Below, in pieces: positions 57,790-64,000 of a DNA stretch of 64,000 nt. Where the stretch lies: assembly GCF_030324495.1 (NCBI RefSeq), contig NZ_JACAGN010000003.1, positions 215,735 through 279,734 of the forward strand. The letters are read 5' to 3'. This stretch comes from Myroides sp. 1354. Its GTDB lineage: Bacteria > Bacteroidota > Bacteroidia > Flavobacteriales > Flavobacteriaceae. How positions within the stretch are numbered: the stretch's first letter is position 1; each line of letters starts with the position of its first letter. The translations under genes were made by a program, and so were the position numbers. The notes under the pieces were generated by a model. That model searched no databases, was not told the origin of the DNA, and saw nothing but the letters and a program-made list of their open reading frames with translations.

Positions 57790-58959
57790 ATGACGACAAA
57801 AATTCAATTTAAATTAAGTAACGATGTCCTTCTTACTGTTATTCAGATGGTTGAAAAAACCGATGACTATGTAGTACAATCTATAAAAGACGCTTTATTG
57901 GTTAGTATAAAAGAGGACTTACTTGCTAAACTTGAAGATAAAGCCAAGAATATTCAGAAACAAGTCTCGATTTTAGACCACAATAAAAAGCACGCCATCG
58001 TTTTAAAGTACCACGAAGCGTACACGATGTACAAACTATTGGAGTTGGTTTACGAAAAAGAGACCTTTGCCGATCATCCTCATATCAAAAAAATCAAACG
58101 CCTTTTGGTGGATTTAGAGAACAAGGTAGAAAGCTTTACCACTGAAAATAAGGAAGCGGATGAGACGCAAACCACAGCAGCTGCTTTGGCGAATTTCCCT
58201 CGATTAGGTGTCAATGAAATTATCATTGAAGAAGCTACTATTTTAGAAGGAGAACTTAGCGAAGAAGCACAAACAGCCATGCAGGAGGAAGATCACAATC
58301 CAGTGTTAGATCCGACCGTTGATGTAAACGAAATCATCGTAAAAAATTATTCCATCTTTGACCTTTTAGAAGAAAGCCAACCTGCAGATGTCCTTACGGA
58401 GGAAACAGAGAGCAAAGAAATTGAAATAGATGCGGAATCCGTTACTCTTGTTGAACCTGCAATCCAGGAAGAAGAGGTAGCTGAGGAGGCAGAAACTCAA
58501 CAGGAAGAGGTTTTCCTTACAGCAACAAGCGAAGAAAATATAGCAGAAGAGTCGCCGGTTTTTACAGCAGAAATTGAAACAACGGAAACAACAACTGCGG
58601 AGGTTATAGAAGAAACCGAGGTAAATGAATCATTCGCTGAAGAAACATTCATTCCTCAAGAAGATACGACAATTCTCCAAGAGGAAACAACAATCCCTTC
58701 TTGGGCACAACAAACAACACCGCCTGTTTTTGACGGTGTTGTAACAAAATCATCTATTTGTGTTGAATCTGAAGAAGAGGGAACTACAGCTTGTATTCCA
58801 ACAGAGCCTGAAGAAGATACACTCAACCTCTTTGAAGATACCGTTCTGCCTATTCAACCTCAAGAAGAGAAGGTAGAGAAAGCAGAAAAAGAAGTGAAGA
58901 AGGAAAAAAAGAAACCAACCAAAGACCATACCCAACAGGGTCAAATCAGTCTTTTCTAG
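57790..58959 (+). CDS. Acidic protein ending in a sliding-clamp-binding-like motif
   Basis: 389 residues. The first 120 are helical (KLSNDVLLTVIQMVEKTDDYVVQSIKDALL ... HPHIKKIKRLLVDLENKVESF). Residues about 125-350 are a low-complexity Glu/Thr linker that looks disordered. A short Lys-rich stretch (KVEKAEKEVKKEKKKP) and the terminal QISLF follow, matching the beta-clamp-binding consensus QL[SD]LF. No enzyme motif is visible. It is divergent from the helicase with 155 bases between starts. It may be a scaffold linking that helicase to replication, but this is inference. Confidence 0.65.
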   Translation: MTTKIQFKLSNDVLLTVIQMVEKTDDYVVQSIKDALLVSIKEDLLAKLEDKAKNIQKQVSILDHNKKHAIVLKYHEAYTMYKLLELVYEKETFADHPHIKKIKRLLVDLENKVESFTTENKEADETQTTAAALANFPRLGVNEIIIEEATILEGELSEEAQTAMQEEDHNPVLDPTVDVNEIIVKNYSIFDLLEESQPADVLTEETESKEIEIDAESVTLVEPAIQEEEVAEEAETQQEEVFLTATSEENIAEESPVFTAEIETTETTTAEVIEETEVNESFAEETFIPQEDTTILQEETTIPSWAQQTTPPVFDGVVTKSSICVESEEEGTTACIPTEPEEDTLNLFEDTVLPIQPQEEKVEKAEKEVKKEKKKPTKDHTQQGQISLF

Positions 58960-58969
58960 TTAAAATATC

Positions 58970-59004
58970 AAGAGGATGCCTACTAAGTCATCCTCTTTTT
59001 TTTA
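58970..59004 (+). terminator. Terminator after the acidic gene
   Basis: AAGAGGATG / CATCCTCTT with a 10-base loop and eight Ts. Confidence 0.88.
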
Positions 59005-59549
59005 TCTCGCCTAAAAATAGTTACTTCGTTTTAATAGGCACATGACCCTATGCCCCTACCTTATGTCCTCTTTCCTATTTATCTCATCTAAAAAAGTTAC
59101 TTCGTTTTAATAGGCACATGACCCTGTGCCCCTACCTTATGTCCTCTTTCCTATTTATCTCATCTAAAAAAGTTACTTCGTTTTAATAGGCACATGACCC
59201 TGTGCCCCTACCTTATGTCCTCTTTCCTATTTATCTCATCTAAAAAAGTTACTTCGTTTTAATAGGCACATGACCCTATGCCCCTACCTTATGTCCTCTT
59301 TCCTATTTATCTCATCTAAAAAAGTTACTTCGTTTTAATAGGCACATGACCCTATGCCCCTACATTATGCGTCCTCTTTCCTCTTTATCTCATCTAAAAA
59401 AGTTACTTCGTTTAATAGGCACATGACCATGTGCCCCTACATTATGTCCTCTTTCCTCTTTATCTCATCTAAAAAAGTTATTTCGTTTAATAGGCACATG
59501 ACCCTATGCCCCTACATTATGTGTCCTCTTTCCTCTTTCCTCTTTCTAA
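59005..59549 (-). repeat. Array of seven REP-like palindromes (family 2)
   Basis: Seven 76-base units with hairpin GGCACA...TGTGCC variants starting at 59037, 59113, 59189, 59265, 59341, 59418 and 59493, each followed by CCCTAC on the + strand (GTAGGGGC on the minus). The copy at 59418 is a perfect GGCACATG / CATGTGCC palindrome; several others carry a T-to-A or indel change. Spacers contain TCATCTAAAAAAGTTACTTCG. A CCTCTTTCCTCTTTCC tract closes the right end. No gene is present from 58960 to 59558. Confidence 0.88.
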
Positions 59550-59558
59550 TAATTTTTC

Positions 59559-59787
59559 TATCTTTGCATCAGTATTAACGAATAAATAATCGAATGGATA
59601 TCTAAATAAGTATTTCGTTTTAATCGCATAAGTAGGTTTCTACTTATCGGAGCAAACAATTTTTAATAGTCTCTATCTTTCCTAGGGCTGTAATACTTAT
59701 TTAGTTATGTGAATACATATCCAAGACCGTGAGTAGTGGTGTACGGGCCACAAGTATTTTATACTCATCTATCTTATTTTGATTATT
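59559..59787 (+). promoter_or_regulatory. Structured leader of the ABC-F gene
   Basis: A -7 box TATCTTTG (59559-59566) starts a 5' UTR of about 210 nt. Outer stem: CTAAATAAGTATT (59602-59614) / AATACTTATTTAG (59692-59704), 13 bp perfect, extended by GGATAT (59596-59601) / ATATCC (59717-59722). Inner hairpin ATAAGTAG / CTACTTAT at 59628-59647. AAGTATT at 59752-59758 could compete for the same strand. Short frames inside read MDI (59594) and, from GTG at 59709, NTYPRP. Consistent with attenuation. Confidence 0.6.
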
Positions 59788-61377
59788 ATGTCTATCGTTA
59801 TAAAAAATCTATCCTACGAACACGCAGATAAAACCCCTTTGTTTCAACAGCTTAATCTAGTACTCAACAAAGGAGAAAAGGCTAACCTCATTGGAGCCAA
59901 TGGAACGGGAAAAAGCACCCTATTAAAACTTATTGCCACAACACCTCTATCAGCTATTCAGTTGGATGGAACGGCTTATTATTTACCTCAAATCAACACC
60001 AACCAAACTGGGGAACAAACGATTCAAGAAGCCTTGCAAACGGATAAAAAACTACAAGCTTTACATCGCATTTTACAAGGGTCGGTCAATGAACAAGATT
60101 ATGTCGATTTAGATGATGACTGGGCAATTGAAGAACATATTACCCAAGCCTTGCAATATTGGCAATTGGAAGGAAAAGATTTATCCCTGCCTATGCATCA
60201 ACTCAGTGGAGGGCAACAAATGCGCGTATATTTTGCGTATATCCACATTCATCAGCCCGATATTTTGTTGTTGGATGAGCCCACCAATCACATTGATCAA
60301 GCTACACGACAACTGTTGTTTGATTTCTTAGATCAGTACAAAGGGACGGTGCTCTTGGTTAGTCACGATATTGCCTTACTGAATCGACAAGGACTTACCT
60401 TTGAGATTAGCAGCAAAGGGGTTCAGACCTACAAAGGCAATTACGATTTTTACAAAGCGCAAAAACAAGAGGAGTTTGCTTCTCTTCAACACCGCATTGA
60501 TTCAATTTCCAAGGATTTGCGTCAGGTAAAAACGGAACAACAGAAATTACTTCAGAAGCAGCAAAAAGCGGTCGGACAACACAAGAAGGCGGAGCAAAAA
60601 GGGGGACTTCCAAAGATTGTAGTCAATACACTCAAGAATGCGGCAGAAAACAGCAGTGCCAAAAGTACAGAGGTACAAGCGGAAAAACAGCATAAACTCC
60701 AAGGGGAATTGTGGGAATTAAAAGATCAGTTGGAACAAGTAAAACCGTTTCATCTCTCGTTTAACAACTCGGATTTACACACGAACAAAGTGCTTTTTCA
60801 ATTGAAAGAAGTCAACTATCAATATGAAACTGCTCCTGCAGCTCTTTGGTCTACCCCGTGGAACCTCGAAATCCGAAGTGGAGAACGCCTTTTAATTGAA
60901 GGGGCTAATGGCCGGGGTAAATCGACCTTACTACATTTATTAGCGGGAAATATACAACCTACTACAGGTCAGGTTGAACGATTAACCTCCAATATCGTGT
61001 ACTTGGATCAGTTTTATAGTCTACTTGATCACAGCAAAACGATGCTGGAACAAGCACAAATCTTCAATCACAACGTACTGGATGAGGCTAGCTTAAAAAA
61101 CACCTTGTTTCAATATGGTTTTCGACCAGAACAATGGTCTAAACCTGTTGCGCAATTGAGTGGAGGGGAATGTCTTCGCTTGACCATCTGTTGCTTGAAT
61201 CTCTCTTTATCTTCTATTGATGTTTTACTGCTGGATGAACCGAGTAATAACCTCGATATTTTTGGTTTAGAGCGCTTATACGAAGCACTAAGGGAATACA
61301 AAGGAACAATTGTGTTTATCTCCCATGATGTGAACTTGCGTGAGGCCATTCAACCGAATCGCGTCATTGAAATGTAA
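59788..61377 (+). CDS. ABC-F family ATPase
   Basis: A 529-residue protein with two ABC domains and no membrane segments. Walker A 1 is GANGTGKST (36-44), signature 1 LSGGQQMRVYF, Walker B 1 ILLLDEPTNHID. A Lys/Gln-rich linker (KDLRQVKTEQQKLLQKQQKAVGQHKKAEQKG) follows, the part that reaches into the ribosome in this family. Domain 2 has GANGRGKST, LSGGECLRLT and VLLLDEPSNNLDI. The role is either ribosome quality control or antibiotic protection; the long leader favours the latter. Start ATG at 59788; an upstream TTG is less likely. Confidence 0.9.
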   Translation: MSIVIKNLSYEHADKTPLFQQLNLVLNKGEKANLIGANGTGKSTLLKLIATTPLSAIQLDGTAYYLPQINTNQTGEQTIQEALQTDKKLQALHRILQGSVNEQDYVDLDDDWAIEEHITQALQYWQLEGKDLSLPMHQLSGGQQMRVYFAYIHIHQPDILLLDEPTNHIDQATRQLLFDFLDQYKGTVLLVSHDIALLNRQGLTFEISSKGVQTYKGNYDFYKAQKQEEFASLQHRIDSISKDLRQVKTEQQKLLQKQQKAVGQHKKAEQKGGLPKIVVNTLKNAAENSSAKSTEVQAEKQHKLQGELWELKDQLEQVKPFHLSFNNSDLHTNKVLFQLKEVNYQYETAPAALWSTPWNLEIRSGERLLIEGANGRGKSTLLHLLAGNIQPTTGQVERLTSNIVYLDQFYSLLDHSKTMLEQAQIFNHNVLDEASLKNTLFQYGFRPEQWSKPVAQLSGGECLRLTICCLNLSLSSIDVLLLDEPSNNLDIFGLERLYEALREYKGTIVFISHDVNLREAIQPNRVIEM

Positions 61378-61390
61378 ATTATCGGTTAAC

Positions 61391-61434
61391 TCATCGGTTA
61401 ACTGTTAACAGTTAGCAGTTAACCGATGATTTTT
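61391..61434 (+). terminator. Terminator of the ABC-F gene
   Basis: TCATCGGTTAACTG / CAGTTAACCGATGA, 14-bp stem, followed by TTTTT. The word CGGTTAAC recurs several times in the next 130 bases. Confidence 0.85.
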
Positions 61435-61589
61435 CTGATTTAAAGGTATGTATTCTTTAATCCGAAATTCTCTTGACGAGTTAATTGGTTATTTGCTTAA
61501 TCGGTTAACCCATCTAACCTTCCTAAACAGATTATTGGTTATGGGTTAATTTTCTGATTTAGGGGATATTTTCTTTTATCGATAATTTG

Positions 61590-61775
61590 GCGAAAAAGCA
61601 CACTGACCACACAGTATCCACGTACAGTATGTCACCTCGACGAAGGAGAGGACGCATCCGTCACTCAACGCACGTCACTCAAAAACAAGGTAACAAAAAC
61701 GCTGGATGCAACCCTTGCTACGTTAGGACGTAGCGTGCGTGCGGTAGGGTTATCCCTTCATTACACTCTTCTATA
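61590..61775. other. Noncoding CpG-rich island with nested hairpin
   Basis: Much richer in G, C and CpG than its surroundings, with no open frame of note. GCTACGT / ACGTAGC (61717-61734, loop TAGG) is enclosed by AACCCT / AGGGTT. Could be a mobile-element remnant or structured RNA. The rest of the gap from 61435 to 61978 shows only CGGTTAAC-type repeats. Confidence 0.45.
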
Positions 61776-61855
61776 AAACTCAAAAAATATCCCTTTTACT
61801 ATTTTAATAAGTGCGCGGTTAATTCAGTCCTTTGAACACAATTTTTCAGATAAAG

Positions 61856-61880
61856 GGGACAAATTGCCATTTGCCCCTAC
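61856..61880 (-). repeat. Single REP-like palindrome, family 1
   Basis: CAAAT / ATTTG core with GGGG / CCCC outer arm (one bulged A) and terminal CTAC on the + strand; same element as at 27.3 and 9.2 kb. Confidence 0.75.
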
Positions 61881-61978
61881 TTAATACCAATGAAAAATGC
61901 GATAGTAAGTCCGATAGAATTATAAAACTATTTTTCTTTTATTGCCACTTTCCTCAATCCCTCGATTATATTTTAGAA

Positions 61979-62320
61979 TCAATTATTATCTATTTTCTCT
62001 TTCCACTCCTCCCCAATAACATATTTCCCATCCTTTTTGAGAATTTCTAAATCTGGTACTCTCCCTTCTGCCCCTCCATCATGAAACATAAACGGCTCCA
62101 TTGTATCATCTTTTATATAAATAGAAAATAATCCAATTCCTCCAAATTGTTCTTGAGGAACATCTACAAAAATTTCCCATACATTATAAGGAAATTTATA
62201 ATATGTATTATTCTCAACTTTTTCTGGATTATATACCTTAAGTGAATCTGAGAAATACTTCTTTTTAAAATCACTTAAAACTTGCTTTGCTTTGTCTAAA
62301 GCTATTTTATCTTTTTCCAT
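61979..62320 (-). CDS. Small protein in toxin-immunity locus, possible immunity protein
   Basis: 113 residues: MEKDKIALDKAKQVLSDFKKKYF, then a beta-rich half (NVWEIFVDVPQEQFGGIGLFSIYIKDD ... GRVPDLEILKKDGKYVIGEEW). No signal peptide. The fold pattern resembles NTF2-like immunity proteins, but I cannot assign a family. It lies downstream of the SUKH gene beyond a terminator, so it has its own transcription or is a separate cassette. Confidence 0.65.
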   Translation of the reverse strand: MEKDKIALDKAKQVLSDFKKKYFSDSLKVYNPEKVENNTYYKFPYNVWEIFVDVPQEQFGGIGLFSIYIKDDTMEPFMFHDGGAEGRVPDLEILKKDGKYVIGEEWKEKIDNN

Positions 62321-62351
62321 TTATTGAAATTTTCAATTCACCCTAATTTAA

Positions 62352-62377
62352 GAAAAAAAGCCACTACTCGTGGCTTT
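62352..62377 (-). terminator. Terminator after the SUKH gene
   Basis: AAAGCCAC / GTGGCTTT around a 5-base loop; T-run on the minus strand. Confidence 0.85.
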
Positions 62378-62400
62378 TACTTATAATTCATCAATGCTAT

Positions 62401-62790
62401 CTACACCCAATAACTCTTCAGAGAATTGACTAATAAAATAGGTTCTAACTCATCATATCTAAAAAGATAGATTTTATTATTAACTGCTGAATCCATTTGA
62501 ATTGTTATTATGTGTCCAACACCTGTAACTGCAAATGGCAAGAAGTTTCCAGGGATAACATTCTCATCTATTATTAAATTTTGCACTAGTCCACCTAATG
62601 TCAATTCCCCATACTTTATACTTGCAAAATCATAGGTAGAAGCATCTAAAAATTCTACTTCACCACCATTGTATTTAAGATATAATCTCTTTAAACTACT
62701 GGGTATAACAATATTAAATATTTTTTCAAAACTTAGTATATCTCCAATAGTGATCATTCTCTCTGAACTATTAATTCTAACTTTTTTCAT
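62401..62790 (-). CDS. SUKH (SMI1/KNR4) family immunity protein
   Basis: 129 residues with the SUKH signature IPSSLKRLYLKYNGGEVEF and later EPILLVNSLKSYWV. Such proteins neutralise polymorphic nuclease toxins. It starts 2 bases after the end of the WHH nuclease fragment, making the pair a likely toxin-immunity cassette. Confidence 0.88.
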   Translation of the reverse strand: MKKVRINSSERMITIGDILSFEKIFNIVIPSSLKRLYLKYNGGEVEFLDASTYDFASIKYGELTLGGLVQNLIIDENVIPGNFLPFAVTGVGHIITIQMDSAVNNKIYLFRYDELEPILLVNSLKSYWV

Positions 62791-62792
62791 AT

Positions 62793-63194
62793 CTATCGTG
62801 TCAAATATTTGATTTTATGGAACTCTTCCGCTATCTTAACTGCACCATAATGTGGATTACATTTTATATGAATTTTAGTTTCTACCAATTGCAATGTACA
62901 AGTGTTGGTCATAGGATCATAGTCGTCTAAATGATGCCACGTATATTTCAATGGTTTTTTATTAAGACCTGCAAGCTCATTTGCTAATTTTATATCTAAA
63001 TTATCATCGCCTGTCAGTTTTATCTTCACAATATTCTTTTGTTCGCCAGTGACAGGATACAAATAAGGAGTATCTACAAAATCAACTGATAATCCTACCT
63101 TCGATTTTTTAAGCTTAATTCCTAATTCGCTTAATGTTTTTTTATTTGGATCAAATACTTTAGATGGTCTTTTTCGTTCTAATAATTTTACCTT
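62793..63194 (-). pseudogene. Orphan WHH nuclease toxin C-terminal tip without start codon
   Basis: An open frame of 133 codons between stops, reading KVKLLERKRPSKVFDPNK and on to LKYTWHHLDDYDPMTN, PHYGAVKI and KYLTR. The W-H-H motif is that of HNH/Endo VII WHH toxins of polymorphic toxin systems. There is no ATG or good GTG upstream; the last in-frame TTG (63062) would leave 89 residues. It looks like a displaced toxin tip, kept in frame for recombination onto a full-length toxin, with its SUKH immunity gene next to it. Confidence 0.8.
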
Positions 63195-63215
63195 TTACAA
63201 ACAATCAAAAATAAA

Positions 63216-63458
63216 TTAGTCAAAAATAATAGGTATTTTTCCTTTTTTTGAGGCCTTTTCTATTGAACTAATAATTTCTTTTTTCTCGTTTTCTGTAATA
63301 GGCTCTTGTTCATAAGGAGGTTCCCAATTCTTAATAGAATCTATATCTGCATAAAATTTTGGTTCTGTTGTTCCTTCCCCTTGTATATACATCTCTTTCT
63401 TATTGTCAACAATAATTTTCATAGTTGAGGGGGTTAATATTGAATATTCTACTTTCAT
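63216..63458 (-). CDS. Imm74-like immunity protein
   Basis: 80 residues: MKVEYSILTPSTMKIIVDNKKEMYIQGEGTTEPKFYADIDSIKNWEPPY and a short helix. The WEPPY motif and length fit the Imm74 family, as I remember it. It lies 17 bases after the partial toxin gene and probably protects against it. Confidence 0.6.
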   Translation of the reverse strand: MKVEYSILTPSTMKIIVDNKKEMYIQGEGTTEPKFYADIDSIKNWEPPYEQEPITENEKKEIISSIEKASKKGKIPIIFD

Positions 63459-63475
63459 AATAGTTATTTAGATAA

Positions 63476-64000
63476 TTAACGTTTAAAAATTATTTTTTCT
63501 TTTCTAGTTTTAGGGTCAATAGTTATAATTTTTGTAACATTTGGATTTTGTTTTAAAGCAGGTAATTCATAATTTTCCCATACATTTCCTTTTCTTAACT
63601 TATCACCTATTACGGCTCTTACTTCTCCTGACACTTGATTAGCGTATTCCCTTGATGTAGCTTCCCAAATTTTTGGTTTATCTTCCCATTTAGGCATATC
63701 TATACTATTTCTATTTATTAATCCTTCCAGTGTAATTCCTTTCTTAGATTTTGAAATATTTAAAGCTACTAGTTCTCCCCCAATTCCATCAGTTTTTCCA
63801 GACCAGAAGAAAGCTTCATTTAGTGCTGTTTTTAATTTTGGCGTAATTCGCCTAACAAAAGATATAATTTCATATAATTCCTCTAAAGTATTTTTTAAAT
63901 CCACTCCTTTTGCACTCCAAACCTCATCTAAACTATTGCGAACTGCTTTCGCCTCGCCACTGGCGATAACTTCTCCTTTATAACTAACAATAATCCCTTC
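63476..64000 (-). CDS. C-terminal part of a large polymorphic toxin (truncated by window edge)
   Basis: The frame is open from the window edge; the 5' part lies outside. The C-terminal domain reads NEAFFWSGKTDGIGGELVALNISKSKKGITLEGLI, IDMPKWEDKPKIWEATSREYANQVSGEVRAVIGDKLRKGNVWE and ends IDPKTRKEKIIFKR, a layout known from toxin tips of unknown activity. A GTG at 63904 could be called as a start, but the frame continues as EGIIVSYKGEVIASGEAKAVRNS. The Imm74-like gene follows. Confidence 0.7.
   Translation of the reverse strand, partial: EGIIVSYKGEVIASGEAKAVRNSLDEVWSAKGVDLKNTLEELYEIISFVRRITPKLKTALNEAFFWSGKTDGIGGELVALNISKSKKGITLEGLINRNSIDMPKWEDKPKIWEATSREYANQVSGEVRAVIGDKLRKGNVWENYELPALKQNPNVTKIITIDPKTRKEKIIFKR

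Noticed and set aside
59005..59549. CRISPR array
   Set aside because: The 76-base units have nearly identical spacers, a palindrome rather than CRISPR repeat, and no cas genes are near.
59354..59578. Reading frame in the family 2 array
   Set aside because: Its peptide simply repeats with the 76-base period, so it is not a gene.
61700..61760. attC-like recombination site
   Set aside because: Nested hairpin resembles one, but the GTTRRRY core is not present and no integrase is in view.
61832..62050. Plus-strand frame of 72 residues beside the toxin locus
   Set aside because: Overlaps a REP palindrome and lies antisense to the immunity-like gene; no signature of a protein.

Overview
The window is chromosomal DNA from a member of the Bacteroidota, almost certainly a Flavobacteriaceae and plausibly Myroides or a close relative; the genus is inference. 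The reasons are AT-rich sequence, TAnnTTTG-type -7 promoter boxes with no Shine-Dalgarno-like spacing, a GldD gliding/type IX secretion lipoprotein, a PorT-like outer-membrane protein, a DUF3078 protein beside dxs, the tiny AURKAIP1/COX24 basic protein, and lipoproteins with short SPII signals. No rRNA, tRNA, CRISPR array or intact transposase gene was seen.

Bases 1-31 kb are mainly housekeeping. They hold pyrH-frr, asnS, rpoN, a PAP2-like membrane protein, and a leftward dxs / DUF3078 / PorT-like run. Then come tadA, a giant alpha-2-macroglobulin lipoprotein paired with pbpC, rng, a 30-residue ribosome-associated-type protein and HU. They are followed by mutY-ssb-gldD (with gldE missing from its usual slot), a heavy-metal-domain lipoprotein, an M16 peptidase pair, rplU-rpmA, a lipoprotein, an AAA ATPase with a dNTPase, and others. 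Bases 31-49 kb hold a J-domain/DUF805 fusion, the sucA-sucB 2-oxoglutarate dehydrogenase genes, a lipoprotein gene bracketed by two copies of one terminator, a polyprenyl synthase, a TetR-TolC-MFP-RND efflux operon with palindromic operators, an AraC regulator and a FabH.

Bases 49-64 kb are accessory in character. There is an XRE repressor with a divergent small-transcript candidate and flanking inverted repeats, then two tandem TonB-dependent-receptor-like barrels. Next is a divergent pair of unrecognised genes: an SF2 helicase with a predicted membrane hairpin, and an acidic protein ending in a sliding-clamp-binding-like pentapeptide. A 7-copy hairpin repeat array follows, then an ABC-F ATPase with a long, switch-like structured leader, a noncoding CpG-rich island, and the tail end of a polymorphic toxin locus on the minus strand (partial toxin, immunity genes, an orphan WHH nuclease tip).

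Two families of short palindromic repeats run through the window. Read on the minus strand both begin GTAGGGGC, the layout of REP elements mobilised by RAYT (Y1 tyrosine) transposases. One family has six tandem copies at 27.3-27.6 kb and single copies at 9.2 and 61.9 kb; the other has seven copies at 59.0-59.5 kb. Three of the four sites sit beside a CCTCTTTCC pyrimidine tract just ahead of a rightward gene promoter. The strongest candidates for something undescribed are the helicase / clamp-motif gene pair, the ABC-F leader, the dual REP families and the XRE/small-transcript switch.
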